64,000 bases of DNA, taken from assembly GCA_015680685.1 (NCBI GenBank), contig MNCI01002737.1, forward strand, positions 66,078-130,077. The letters run 5' to 3'. The stretch's first letter is position 1, and each line of letters opens with the position of its first letter. The notes beneath the pieces were generated by a model. The model was not told where the DNA came from. It was given only the letters and a program-made list of their open reading frames with translations, and ran no database searches. Positions 48,848-60,109 of this stretch are shown here, piece after piece. Both the position numbers and the translations under genes were made by a program. Source of the stretch: Gnetum montanum (lineage: Eukaryota; Streptophyta; Gnetopsida; Gnetales; Gnetaceae).

Positions 48848-51800
48848 ATGGCTCCGAGGAGAGAACACAAACACCTAGCACTCACCAAGGTGGACAAAGT
48901 GAAGGAGACCCTAGGGTGTGTGTCGTAGATGTGTGTTCCTGTGCAAGATGAGACCCCACTGACCTGGTAAGTTGCTACACTATTCCTTATTTTTCTATGC
49001 TGCTACTATTACTTCTGCTTTCTCTGATTTTTGTTATGTAATCTACATTTTTGTTATGTAATCTATGTTTCCTGTTATCGTTTTTGTTATTATTTTGGCC
49101 GTTACACCACTGTTGTTAGCAATTCGACCATGACAGTGTACGAACTCTACACTAAGGTTGCATGCAATGCTGCTAAGAACGCCATTGTTATGGTTGCCCT
49201 ACCTCAGAAGCTTGGGCGATTCTGGCAACTTGGCATGCGAATAGCATAGCATACGATCCTCAGGGGGGTTCGACCATGCGCATGATTTGACAGCGTAACA
49301 CGTGTCTATCATAGCACAATGCAAATTGTTTTGTCAAGCAGAAGATTTGTCAAAACTAGTGTGACGCATTGAATTCTTTCTTGTCAAAATATTTGTGTTT
49401 AGCTTTTCATTGCTACACTAGGCTAATTCTACTACGCTATTGCCTTCGTGTTTTTTGCTATGCTACATGCATGGAGAGAGTCATGCTACGCTATCTGCTA
49501 ACTACTAATTCTGCTACGCTATATGCGAATCCCACTCAAACATGACGTTAACATTTGCATTTGTGTTATGCATGGTGGTGCTAAGGCCAATCTTAATTAT
49601 CTTAAAAATCGTAGGGGTCCTGTGCTGCCTAAGAAAACCAATGGCCAACGTTCCTCCACCCCATGTGCATGCAGGGCAGTAGGCAGTCTGGTTCCAGGAA
49701 GGCGCAAACAACTTCCTGCAATTTCTCCTCCAGCACTTCAATGTGATCGTTTGGTCAAACTTGTCATAGGAGGTAGCAGTTGTAGTGACAGAAACCCTCT
49801 TACCTAGGGCAAATCGAGGTATTCTGAGATTTTTTATGGATGGACCAATTAGAAGCAGGCAGGGAGAAGGATCCAGTTAGCGCTCAAAAAATTTGAGGTG
49901 CTTGGCCTAGATCTGGGAGATGCCCGAATACGATTGCTACAATTCGTACAACACTTTGTTTCTTGCGTGCCACATGGGAACTTATTTTCAAAACCCACCA
50001 GGAACCATTTACTATTCCGATGGGTGAATTCTATAAACATATTTTGCTATGCTATGCAAAAATTGCTATGCTATGCAAAAATTGCTATGCTAGGAAAATG
50101 TTAACAGTGTGTTTTTGTTACCAGGTTTTTTATCAACAAGGATGGACTTCACGGTGACACAGATGAATTGGCCTTTGCACGAATGGTGTTGCAGGAGTTT
50201 TCTTCCACTAAGAATATGCATGTAGGCATGATAGGCCAATGCGGGGGTGAGTACAAAACCTACCCAACCTAGTACTCCCAGCTCTACAATAGATGCAAGG
50301 AGTTTGGTTGGTTGGATAGGGATTGGGAATCCCTTAGGCTAATCACCATTGAAGATGTATTAGTGGATCTTCTGCCATTCTCATCACTGTTTAAACCTGG
50401 TAAGCTAAACAGTTTTTATGCTATTTCTACTTTTATCTAAGTTTTTGCTATTTCTACTTTTATCTAAGTTTATGCTTCTACTTTTATGCTATTTTTGCTT
50501 TTATCTAAGTTTTTGCTTTTTTGCTTGTGTAAACTATAATAGCAGCCAAGAAGTCCGAGGAGGTGACGATAATCACCTCTAGGAATCATGAGGCCAACAT
50601 CTACTTCAAGTACAGGGAGGTAGATGAGACTCAACACTGGCTTTGCAGCTGGGCCTTAGAATCGCTAACCAAACACCTTCAAAACGTTGAACTCATGGAT
50701 CTGTTCCTAGCCATGAACCTGAGCGTCCCTACTGCTGAGATGCTGGCCCTAGCTAACTCATTTTATGAAAAGGTAGAACGTCTCCGCACATGTATGCACA
50801 ATGTGCTGGTGGTCCTTGAAATCAATGACCAACTATTTGCAGACCTCTTCGGTGTCCCTGCTGATGGTCTCCCCGTGGGGGTAAAGACCAAAAAAGAGGT
50901 GAACCATCAAGAGGACATTGAGGAGTGGCTAGGGGTGGCGAAAGGGCAAAAGGGAATCCTTATGGCAAAAGTGAAGTTGAGAGTAGCCAAAGACATTTAC
51001 CCAATCTTCCATGCCCATGCTTTTCCCCAACTACTTTCCCAAGGAAAGATCATCGGGATTGAGCAAGCCTAGGTGATGAGGGAGGTCATGGAAGAGGGGG
51101 CCCGTTACAATTGGGCTAGGAATCTCTACAAAGGCCTTCAAGCTGAAATGATCAAGCTTCATAAGAAGCATGAGTCACGTTTCAACGTGCATCATGCTTT
51201 TTATGTAGCTTGCTTGTGGTGTTTCGTATAATTCTTGGTGGTCCGTGAGAATGGAGTCTACGTTATACAAGATCGCAACCAGATTTCCAAACTATCGATC
51301 TGCCAAGTCTTCCAGACCACCTGAGCCTAAGATCCCCCAGAAGCAATTGGGGAGTCATTTTCCATGACAACTAAGGATTAGGTGGCCTGCAACTTCTGTG
51401 ACCAGGATAGTGTGAGAGAGGCGCCCCCTACTACTACAGGTAGCGTATCACAGGGAAAATGCCTTATCATGGAAATGGTGGCCACCAAGTTACAGCAAAA
51501 GAGGTCTCATCTAGTTAAGGAGCTTCCTTGTACAGAAGAAGAAGAGGGGTAGACATTACGATTCAAGCTACGCAGGGTGCAACCCCCCATTGGTAATTAT
51601 TTTTCTCCATGATTGTTTCTTCACTGGTTTGGTTAATGCTTACTACACTGTGCTATGCTAGGTAGCGTAGCATAGTGTAGTGTCAATTTTAAGTTAACAT
51701 GCTAGACTTAATGCAAACTTACTTTGTTGCCAAAGGAAGAAGAAGAAGAAGAAGACGATGAAGAGACATTGGTCCTCGAAATGAGGGCAGCTAATAAACA

Positions 51801-53550
51801 TGTAGGGGCCCTATCCATAGAGGAAAGGGCCTTGGTCAAGAGAGAAGGAACTGTTGCGACAAAGGAAGGGGCTTCCATCAATAAAGAAAACACTCCTGCT
51901 GACGAGGGGGACATTTCAGTCGACGAGGAGGATTCCCCCACTGATGAGGAGGATGTTGGTGCCTTAAAAAGAAAGGCTCCAGTGAATAAAGAGGAAGCCT
52001 GTGTTAATGAGGAAGGAGCCTCTACTGATGATCCTTTCGCTGAGTTCAATTCAACACTAGATGAACAGATGAACATGGAGGGTGTTGCCACAGTTTTAAG
52101 CTAGTAAGGAGGGGATCTACAACTAGAAGCTAGTGAGTTTGATCATATTTTTGACAGTATGTCAATGGGCGACACCCCCCCCTGCCCCCCCACTATCACC
52201 CCTGAGGGTTTTCTGGGTAGGATCCTTTGCACTGTCATTTGTGGTTTTCATTAGCTTCATTGTAGTCCACCTTAGTCATAAATGACACGTTTGGTTATAT
52301 GGTAGACATTGTTGTTAACACTGTAGGACCTCCCTTGATCTAACTGGAACCATGGGTCAAGCCCCCTGATAAACTTATGTTCATGCAGGGGGTCATCGAT
52401 GACATGATCAATCATCTCAAACAGGTCAATCCAGAAGTGGGTAAGTAAAGTGACTTCACTAGGCTTTTAGCTTGCTATGCTAGACTTCCTGAGTTGCCAA
52501 AATTTGCTACGCTGCTATGACTGATGTGCTTTTATGTGTGATAACAGCCTCTCGCCTCAAGTGGAACCCGAAACAACCAGTAAAGGTAGACGTCGTGCCC
52601 ACATTCCCACCTGAAGTGACCAAGGTGCCTCATCGCATATATGACGAGGCTAGCAAATGTGTGTTGCACTTGGCATGCTCTTTATGGGAGTGTAGGTGCG
52701 TGAATGAAGACCTATGAAAATGGGTCCAGAGGAAAGAGAGAGAATTGACCAATCTAACCGTTGAGGTGGGAGACCTTCGTTCCAGAAACAAGTTCCTCCT
52801 GGCCCACGATACCAATGATGGTAGTTGGTGCATGACTGTCATTGATTATGCAAGATATTGGATGGCTATGTGAAGCAACAACGAGGCCACTTGAGAGATA
52901 ATTGAGCAGCAGATGCAGATGGAGTTATTGGCTTAAAAGAACCAAGATTGGAAAGATTATAGCGCTAGATTTTACGAGTGGGGGTAGTCTTAGAAAAATC
53001 ATAAGCACATGTATAAACTAGAATGTGCCACCTATCGTAAATATTATCAAAATGCTTTAGTGAAGTTGTTTACTCATGAAGCATTCCTAGATGCTATTGG
53101 TACTTTTGAGGCCTACAACAAGTTCATGCAGCAAGTGATGGTCACTGAGTCACCTAAGTGAGAAGTGAATCTTCCCACAGGTGAGATCGCCACTGCCTCA
53201 TTTTCTTTGGGACCGCCAAGATGGACGACCATCGAAAAAGAGAAAGCTGCAGCAAACGTTGAACTGAGCGAAATACATTGGGCAGATATCACAAAGGAGG
53301 AGGTTTGGCACTGCCTCGGGATCGGATTGGATCGCATACCACCCAAGGTAGACACAGGGTCGTCTCAGGTCAGTCACTTTCTATGATGCAACAATTTATG
53401 TTTTTCTAGCTTTCATGTGTAACTCTAGTTGAGTGTTTCATGTTTATGGTGCAGATTTTGGATGAAGAAGCAGGGCCCCTAGAGGGCAGAAATGATGATG
53501 TGGAAGAGGATGATGTAGAGGGAAATGATGCAGGGGAAGATGACGTCTGA
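48848..53550 (+). pseudogene. Antisense multi-exon gene of the Tat element, copy A
   Basis: Plus-strand gene between PRO and RT of element V. Start context AAAACAATGGC. Exons inferred from splice sites and from copy B: 48848-48966; an unresolved part at about 49137-50035 ending ...PPGTIYYSDG; 50125-50399; 50543-51592; 51736-52216; 52327-52440; 52548-53368; 53455-53550. The joins I could test keep phase (for example KP|AAKKSEE at 50399/50543). The largest exon encodes LMDLFLAMNLSVPTAEM... and DIYPIFHAHAFPQLLSQGK; a Glu/Asp-rich exon follows (51736 on), then a charged helical region and an acidic tail (EEDDVEGNDAGEDDV-stop). Function unknown. FADLFGVPADG is faintly reminiscent of plant-mobile-domain proteins. 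At least six in-frame stops, several being TAG where copy B or context indicates Trp, so this copy is dead. Confidence 0.72.
51708..52091 (+). repeat. Acidic low-complexity segment of the antisense gene
   Basis: GAA/GAG/GAT-rich exon with an imperfect heptad-like amino-acid repeat around VNKEEACVNEEGAST. Its reverse strand is open as a Ser-rich 127-codon frame, which I regard as a codon-usage shadow. Confidence 0.6.
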
Positions 53551-53724
53551 GAACAGGGCTTTTGATTTTTGTATTTTTATGTTTTTGTGAGACTGTTGTA
53601 AAACTATTGCAAACAGTATCTAAGTGGAGTTTTGAATGAAAAATGGATTTTGGCAAGATTGATGCTACTCTAGTTTATGTGTTTTGTATGTTATCTATGT
53701 GATCGGTTTCTATGTTTTTCATTT

Positions 53725-53995
53725 TAGTTTTAGGCCATTTTGGGCCATGGCTAGTTTTAGGCCATTTCGGGCCATTGCTAGTTTTAGGCCATTTCGGGCC
53801 ATGGCTAGTTTTACGCCATTTTGAGCCATGCCTAGTCTTAGGGCATTTCGAGCCATGCATAGCTCTAAGCCATTTCGGGCCATTGCTAGTTTTAGGCCAT
53901 TTCGGGCCATTGCTAGTTTTAGGCCGTTTTGGGCCATGGCTAGTTTTAGGCCATTTCGGGCCATGGCTAGTTTTAGGCCATTTTGGGCCATGGGG
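53725..53995. repeat. 27-bp tandem array between PRO and antisense gene (element V)
   Basis: About ten copies of a 27-bp unit, e.g. TTTCGGGCCATTGCTAG plus TTTTAGGCCA. Because 27 is a multiple of three it is open in both directions, giving 9-residue repeats (LKLAMARNG on minus, LVLGHFGPW on plus). Core CTAGTTTTAGGCC resembles the CTAGTTTAAGGTC core of the other arrays. Confidence 0.88.
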
Positions 53996-54126
53996 TAAAC
54001 AGAAGGTGCGTCAATGGTTTTAGAAAAGTAAATTAGTGTGCCTAGCATAGATGGATGAATGTGAAGTGAATGAGCGATGAATGTACAACAAATGTTAACT
54101 AGGTAAGAAGCAGTGGGGCTGCTACA

Positions 54127-55373
54127 CTATGCGTAACTGCTTCTTAACCCATCGCAGGTTTGGTGAGGTGTAGGCCGAGACGCTTTGCCAGGGCATTTAT
54201 CTACATCGTCATCCTTCACTTGGAAGGGAAACTTGGCCCATGCATCTTTGTTTTGTGAGTTGACATGCTGGGCCGGCTTTTTCGCTAAACCATTTGTATC
54301 TACAAAGATAGGCATCTCGTTCTTGGGGGTTATGACCTCCGAGCCTTGTTCCATATCTACATTATTGATTGCTTGCATTGCCACCTCGTCACTGTGGATT
54401 ACCACCTCCCTGCCTACATAGGGTAGGTTGATCTCCTGATGTATGGGCAAAGAGACGGTCCTAAGTTGTGCTAACCATGACCTCCCCAAGATCAGGTTAA
54501 ACTCGAGCATCTCTTCCACCATGATAAATGGTGCATTCGTGGGGAACTAGTCCCCTACCACAAAGTCAATGTGGACCATGCCTTTCACCACAACCCATGC
54601 CCCATTGAACAAATTTAAGAATGACGTTGTCGTGGGTCTGATCTGGTCAACCAAACCCAGCTTATCCACTATAGGGAATGCAATGACATTTGTAGCAGCA
54701 CCATCATCAACGTGTACCCTTCGGATCTTATGTTGGCCAACCTAAATTGTGATGAAAAGAGGCACTATAGTCACCTGACCCTTCTCAGGGTCTTCCTTAA
54801 TGGAATCTTCACAAAAAGTTAGTTGGGATGGCTTTGGTTGTGCAGGCACAGAAGGAAGCATAATTGAGTGGATTGCTTTTTCTTTTGTTGGCATGTTCTT
54901 GTCAACTAGAATTGCCATTAACATATGAACCAAAGCCTTACGATGTGTAGCCAAAGTCATAATCAGGTCATATAGGCCCAAAGTTATTTTTTTGTTTTAG
55001 AGCCTACTTGACTTGGGTGAGAGCGCTTAACAAGTTAGGGCCACCTTCTGTTTACTACCTTTTTCCTCTTCCATTCATCCTAGGAGAAGAATTTCCCAAG
55101 GAGGGATAGTTTCGGGTTTGGGATCAGATCATTTCAGGCGAGGTGGCGATAACCGTGCATGTGTAGCAACGATATCTTTCGACAATGAGGACGTAGATGC
55201 AGAGGACGAGGACGCGCGTGATGTAGGATAGGGCTCTGCAAAGGCAACTTCAAGGTGAACACAAAGTGTAACGGTCCAGGTGGGGTGACTATGAGGGTCA
55301 TGGCTATCACACTAGAGTACATTCCTGAGGGCATAATAAATAAGTTAGAAAAATTTTGATTTTCTAGAGTCAC
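54127..55373 (-). pseudogene. Element V gag-pro fragment with protease domain
   Basis: Minus-strand retropepsin region. The active-site area reads VDDGAATNVI (about 54680-54710). The terminal motif FNLILGRSWLAQLR lies near 54470-54510, followed by a hydrophilic tail that ends in a stop at 54127 shortly before the 27-bp array. Upstream to 55373 the reading is broken and gag is missing. Sequence order and motifs match the copy at 60110-60960, including NxxxxxGSEV-type acidic text and the PHQ near the end. The left end of this fragment abuts a repeat-rich junction at 55360-55680. Confidence 0.68.
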
Positions 55374-55680
55374 GCTCTATAGGCAACGTAGTTAATGGGT
55401 TATGCTTTGTAATGAGCATATCTTACAGTTTGAAAATTTTTTTATAATTAGAAATTTTTGCAGTCATTATGCTCTATGGAGAGCATAGCCAACACTTTGA
55501 AAATTTTTGCAGTGATTACACATGGAAAGGAGCATAGTCAACATTTAGAATTTTTTCTTTTGGCAATTGCGAGGGTTACACTATGCAGGGAGCATAATTG
55601 ACAGTTAGAAAAAAATTTGTAATTTTGAAAGTTACGCTCTATGGGAAGCGTAACCAACAGTTAGTGAATTTTTTGATACT
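55360..55680. repeat. Degenerate ~70-bp tandem repeats at an element junction
   Basis: About five copies of a unit with TTACGCTCTATGG(G)AGCGTAACCAACAGTT followed by an A/T-rich GAAAATTTTTGCAGT stretch. The unit words are those of the U3 palindromes. It separates the truncated PRO of element V from the 5' end of antisense gene copy B. Confidence 0.65.
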
Positions 55681-55689
55681 TTCAAAGTT

Positions 55690-58600
55690 ATAATGTTTGT
55701 AAATATGCAACGTAGATGTTAGTGTTGTGCCCCATTGGGGACTAGGCATGTTAGATGGGTACACCAACATCCCTTTCCCATAGGGCTTGGCAGGTAAGTT
55801 AAGATTTTTGCTAATATGTTAAGTCTAATTTTTATGCATGTTTTCATTTTTTTTATATCCAATGCTAACATTCTCTTCTTGTCACTGCTGCTATGACATC
55901 ACAAGGTATTGTTAAAACTCATTCTTCTCGTAGTTAAGCAAGTGGTTATCTTATGTTGCATGAGTGAGCTTGTACCAAACATACCTATACCAAACACACA
56001 CATAGGTCACTAGGTGGTATGGTTCAGGTTGGGAGCACAAGAATTTCTAGAATTTTTGCTCTGCCACTTCAATGTGATGATATGGTCACACTTGGTAGTC
56101 AAAGCCACGGGCATCATTACAAAAACATTGTTGCCTAGGATGAACTGAGGCATCCTAAGATTCATATCTGATTAGCCTACTAGCAAAAAAAGAGTAAGGA
56201 GTTCGAGTCAAGGCTACAAGGGCCTTAGGCCATTGTTTAGGGTCTAGGAGATGCCAAAATTTTAGTGCTACAACAAGAACAACACTTTATTTGTTGCCCG
56301 ATGCATACACACTCTTTTCCAGAACTCACCTAGGATGGTGTATTATGCTAGAAGGTGAGTCCTCTTACGATTTCTTGTACTATCTATTAGATTATGATTT
56401 AAGATGCTAACCGCTCATGTCCATTTCTAGGTTTACCATTGACACAGATGACCTCCATGATGAAGAGGGGGCGTTGAATTTAACTCTCACTACCCTATAG
56501 GAATTCTCATCTTTTGAGAATGTTCGTGTAGCAATGATTGGGTAGATTGGGATAGACCTAGTGGAACTCCCTCACCAATATTCTAAGTCTTATGAGAATT
56601 GTCGAGCTCTCAATTGGTTGGATCCTGAGTGGACAACTGGCATACCGAGCATGAAGGAAGTTTCAACTGCCATCCTGCATACCATTTGTGCCACGTGAGT
56701 CATGTGCCACTCATTTTTATTTGCTTTATACATCATTTATCTCATGTTGCTAATTTTACCTTCACTTATTACAGTTGTGATTAAGTCAGGCGAAATCATG
56801 GTGGTTGCCACAGGTCACACTAATGCCACCTTCATCATGAAATAGGGTGAAGCTGAAAGTTCACAATGCTGGTTGTGCTATGAGGCCCCAGTGGAGATAA
56901 CAAGGAATCTTTAGCAGGCTGGGCTCATGGACCTTTTCTTGGCTGTTAGCCCAAGTATCCAAGTGGCTGAGATGATTACCATAATTGACTCCTTTACTAA
57001 GAGCGCCAATTGCTTCAGCACATGGGCTTGTGATGTGTGGATGACCTTTGGAATTACAGATGAATTCTTTGCAAACCTTTTCGGCATTCCCTCTAAAAGC
57101 CTACTAGTAGCAGAAAAAATTGACAAAGACTTAGACCACAGAGGGGACATTGAGAAGTGGTTGGACACTTCTAAGGTCTGCAAAGGAATTCTAGTTAAGG
57201 ACATGACGGTACCTGTGGTCCACTACCTTTACCCAATCTTCTGTGCTCATGCATTCCTAAAGCTACTTTCCCAAGGAAAGATTTTTGGGGTTGAGCAAGC
57301 TTGGATGATGAGGTATGTAATATAGGAGGGGATGTAGTACAACTGGGCCTCTCACCTTGCTAACAACGTATGTGCTGAAATTGTTAGGTTGCACCACAAC
57401 CTCTAAGCAAGATCGCATGTGCACTTCACATTCTTCATAGCATGCCTACGAAGATTTGTAGAGTTTTTGATGGTTTGTGAGGAAGGGTGGTGAATCATGC
57501 AAGATCGGAGGCAAATCTATAGGCCATGGATCCATCACCTATTTAACACCACGCAATCACAAGATCCTCCGAAGGTAATTGGCGAGTCGTTTTCGATAAC
57601 GACTAAAGGCAATGTGGGACGATCCTACCGCACATGTGATAGTGCTAAGGAGGCCCCACTGGGCAACATCGAAAATGTAGCGAGAGGGGCATGACTCATT
57701 GCTGAGGCAGTGGGATCATCTAGAATAAAGATTAAGAAACCATGCCCCATGGAGGAGCCTGCATGCGAAATAGAGGAGGATGGCAAAAAACTCTGGTTTA
57801 AGCTTCATGATGTGTGCTCAGGAATTACAAGTAAAGTATGCATTATTGGATACTGATGTGATGTGTCCTACTGTATTATACACATTATTGACAATTCTAA
57901 ATCTCACTTGTGTGACGTAGGCAAGAGGACTCTTGTAGCGATAGCAGAGCCCGTAGAGGATGATGTCCCTCAACCTGAAGGACAAATGGTAGATGAAGAG
58001 GAATGAGAAGCTATTGAAGTGCTAAGGCAACTCAAGAAGGAAGGATTACAGTTCAAAGGGGATGAGTTTGAAAATTTCTTTGATAGCGTGGAGATGGACA
58101 ATCCCCCTGCTCTCACACCTAAGGGCTTGCTGGGTATGAGCTTTGCATTGTCATCTTTTTTTTGTATTATTTTTGTATTTATTATTATTATTATTGTTTT
58201 CCTTTTTCATTTTATTTTTTAACTCTTGCACCCTTGACTGTTGATTATCTGATAATCACTAAGTATGTTATGTTGCAGCCGTCGATGTTTCTACTAAATG
58301 CCCAACATCCACATCCACCTTCCATATGCAACCATGGATGGAGGCTCTAGATAAGTTTGCCTTCATACAAGGCTTCGTGGATGACATGATAGATCGTATT
58401 TAACAAATGAACCTTAAGATTAGTGTGTCTATTTTTATTATATTTTTTTCTACTAATTTACTTGCTTGGTTCATGGCTAACGTTGTCTTGCCTATTATGT
58501 GGTGACAGGTTCACATCTTAAGTGGGACCCAAATAGGGTAGTCCAGGTTGATGCTGTGCTTGAGTTTCCCTCTGAGGTGGAGCAAGTGCCTTACCACATT

Positions 58601-59489
58601 TATGACGAGGCAAGAAAATGCACATTGTACTTCGCGAGAGCATTGTGGAAGTGCAGGCACGTTAACAAGCATCTATGGAAATAGGTGTCAGAGCTTTAGG
58701 AGAAGGGGGTAGGCCAAGATGCAAAATTGGAGGACTTGTAGTCCCATTATGACTTCCTGGAAGCACATGACAAACTAGACGATAGCCGACGCACTACTGA
58801 AATTAATTCTACTAGGTATTGGTCAGCTGTTTGAGGCAAGAACGAAGCTACCCATGAGGTGATTGAGCAACGATTATAGATGGACCTACTAGCAAGGAAG
58901 AATCAAGACTAGAAGGATTACAATGTGAAAGTGTACCAATGGGGCTAGACTCAAAAGAATCACAAGCACACTACAAGTAAGAACACGAGACATACTGTAA
59001 AAAGTACAAAGATGAGTCCATGGAGCATCACTATTGAGAGATATTTCTTGATGCAATCAACACAACATAGGCTTATGAACTATTCACCAACAACATAGTG
59101 GTGAGTGGAACCCTAGAGAGACACATTGTTGTACCTTCAAGAGAGGCCACTTCTACTAGGTTTTCACTGAGGCTGCCCTCATGGATAGCTATAGAGAAAG
59201 GAAAAACCTTCGCAGGTATTAACCTTGGTAAGGAGGACTAGACACGGTTATTAGAGGACGAAATCCTCCGATGCTTGAAGGTAGGCCTCAACAAGATGTC
59301 CCTAGACATGGATGTAGGTCCTTCTCAAGTTGGTGTAGTTTGCTTTTGTTTTTATTTACTTTATTATAATGTTGCATGTCATCTTATTTGTTGGCTAATT
59401 AATTATTTTATTTTCAATTAATGCAGGTTCCAAGTAATGGTGTAGGACCCAATGGAGCAGCAGATGAAGAGGAAGAGGAAGAACCTTAG
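55690..59489 (+). pseudogene. Antisense multi-exon gene, copy B
   Basis: Diverged second copy with the same exon order as copy A. Exons inferred: end of an early exon at 55793 (GGCAG|GTAAGT); about 56018-56355; 56431-56694; 56775-57830; 57921-58133; 58279 to about 58421; 58509-59328; 59427-59489. Matching protein blocks include TLFQNSPRMVYYARR / TYFQNPPGTIYYSDG, LMDLFLAVSPSIQVAEM, YPIFCAHAFLKLLSQGK, FENFFDSVEMDNPPALTP, LKWDP...HIYDEARKC and an acidic tail DEEEEEEP-stop. No clear counterpart of the copy A start codon and TATA box is present, so the 5' end is probably lost. Several stops (mostly TAG) are present. It lies antisense between PRO and the truncated end of its own element. Confidence 0.7.
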
Positions 59490-59719
59490 CCTCCACTACA
59501 CACTACAGGCTGAAATGCCCAAAACATAGGCCTACTATTGGGCAATTTTATACTTTTGGAGATTTTATGTCCAAGATGTAAACTTGAACTATATATCTTA
59601 TTAATAATTTAATGGAAATGTGACGATTATTTGCTTGTCATTTTGATGTACTTTATGTAATGTTGTTGTAATTTTAACTTGCGATTTGATTGATGTAATT
59701 AGGCCCCTTGTGGGCCCCA

Positions 59720-59945
59720 TGCTAGTTTAAAGCCATGGCAAAAGGGCATCACTAGTTTAAGGTCATTTTGGGTTATCGCTAGTTTAAAGCCATTTTGAGC
59801 AATCACATAGAGAGAAATTTGGTTGCCAATTTTAGGCTTTAGCGGGACGTGCGATAATTTAAGGCCTTTTTGAGCTGCAGCATAAAAAAAGAGCAAGTTT
59901 CCAATTTTAGGCCTTAGCGAGCCATGCGATAGTTTAAGGCCTTTT
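59720..59945. repeat. Degenerate array between PRO and antisense gene, copy B
   Basis: Blocks such as GCTAGTTTAAAGCCATTTTG and GATAGTTTAAGGCCTTTTT, a decayed counterpart of 53725-53995 at the same relative position. Confidence 0.65.
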
Positions 59946-60109
59946 TAGGCTTTTTTTTCAAAAAGGTTGAATAAAACTGCATGAACCAAAGAAATGAAAT
60001 AACTAATGCAAGATGTAAATAACAATGCAATCGTAACTGTACAAGCGAAGAACAAAGGGTAAGTGAAACATGCAGGCAAACTAAGGGCATGCCTTAGTCA
60101 TGTAAGTGT

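Noticed and set aside
51708-52091. 127-codon minus-strand Ser-rich frame
   Set aside because: Mirror image of the GAA/GAG-rich exon of the antisense gene; long Ser runs are what reverse-complemented Glu/Asp codons give.
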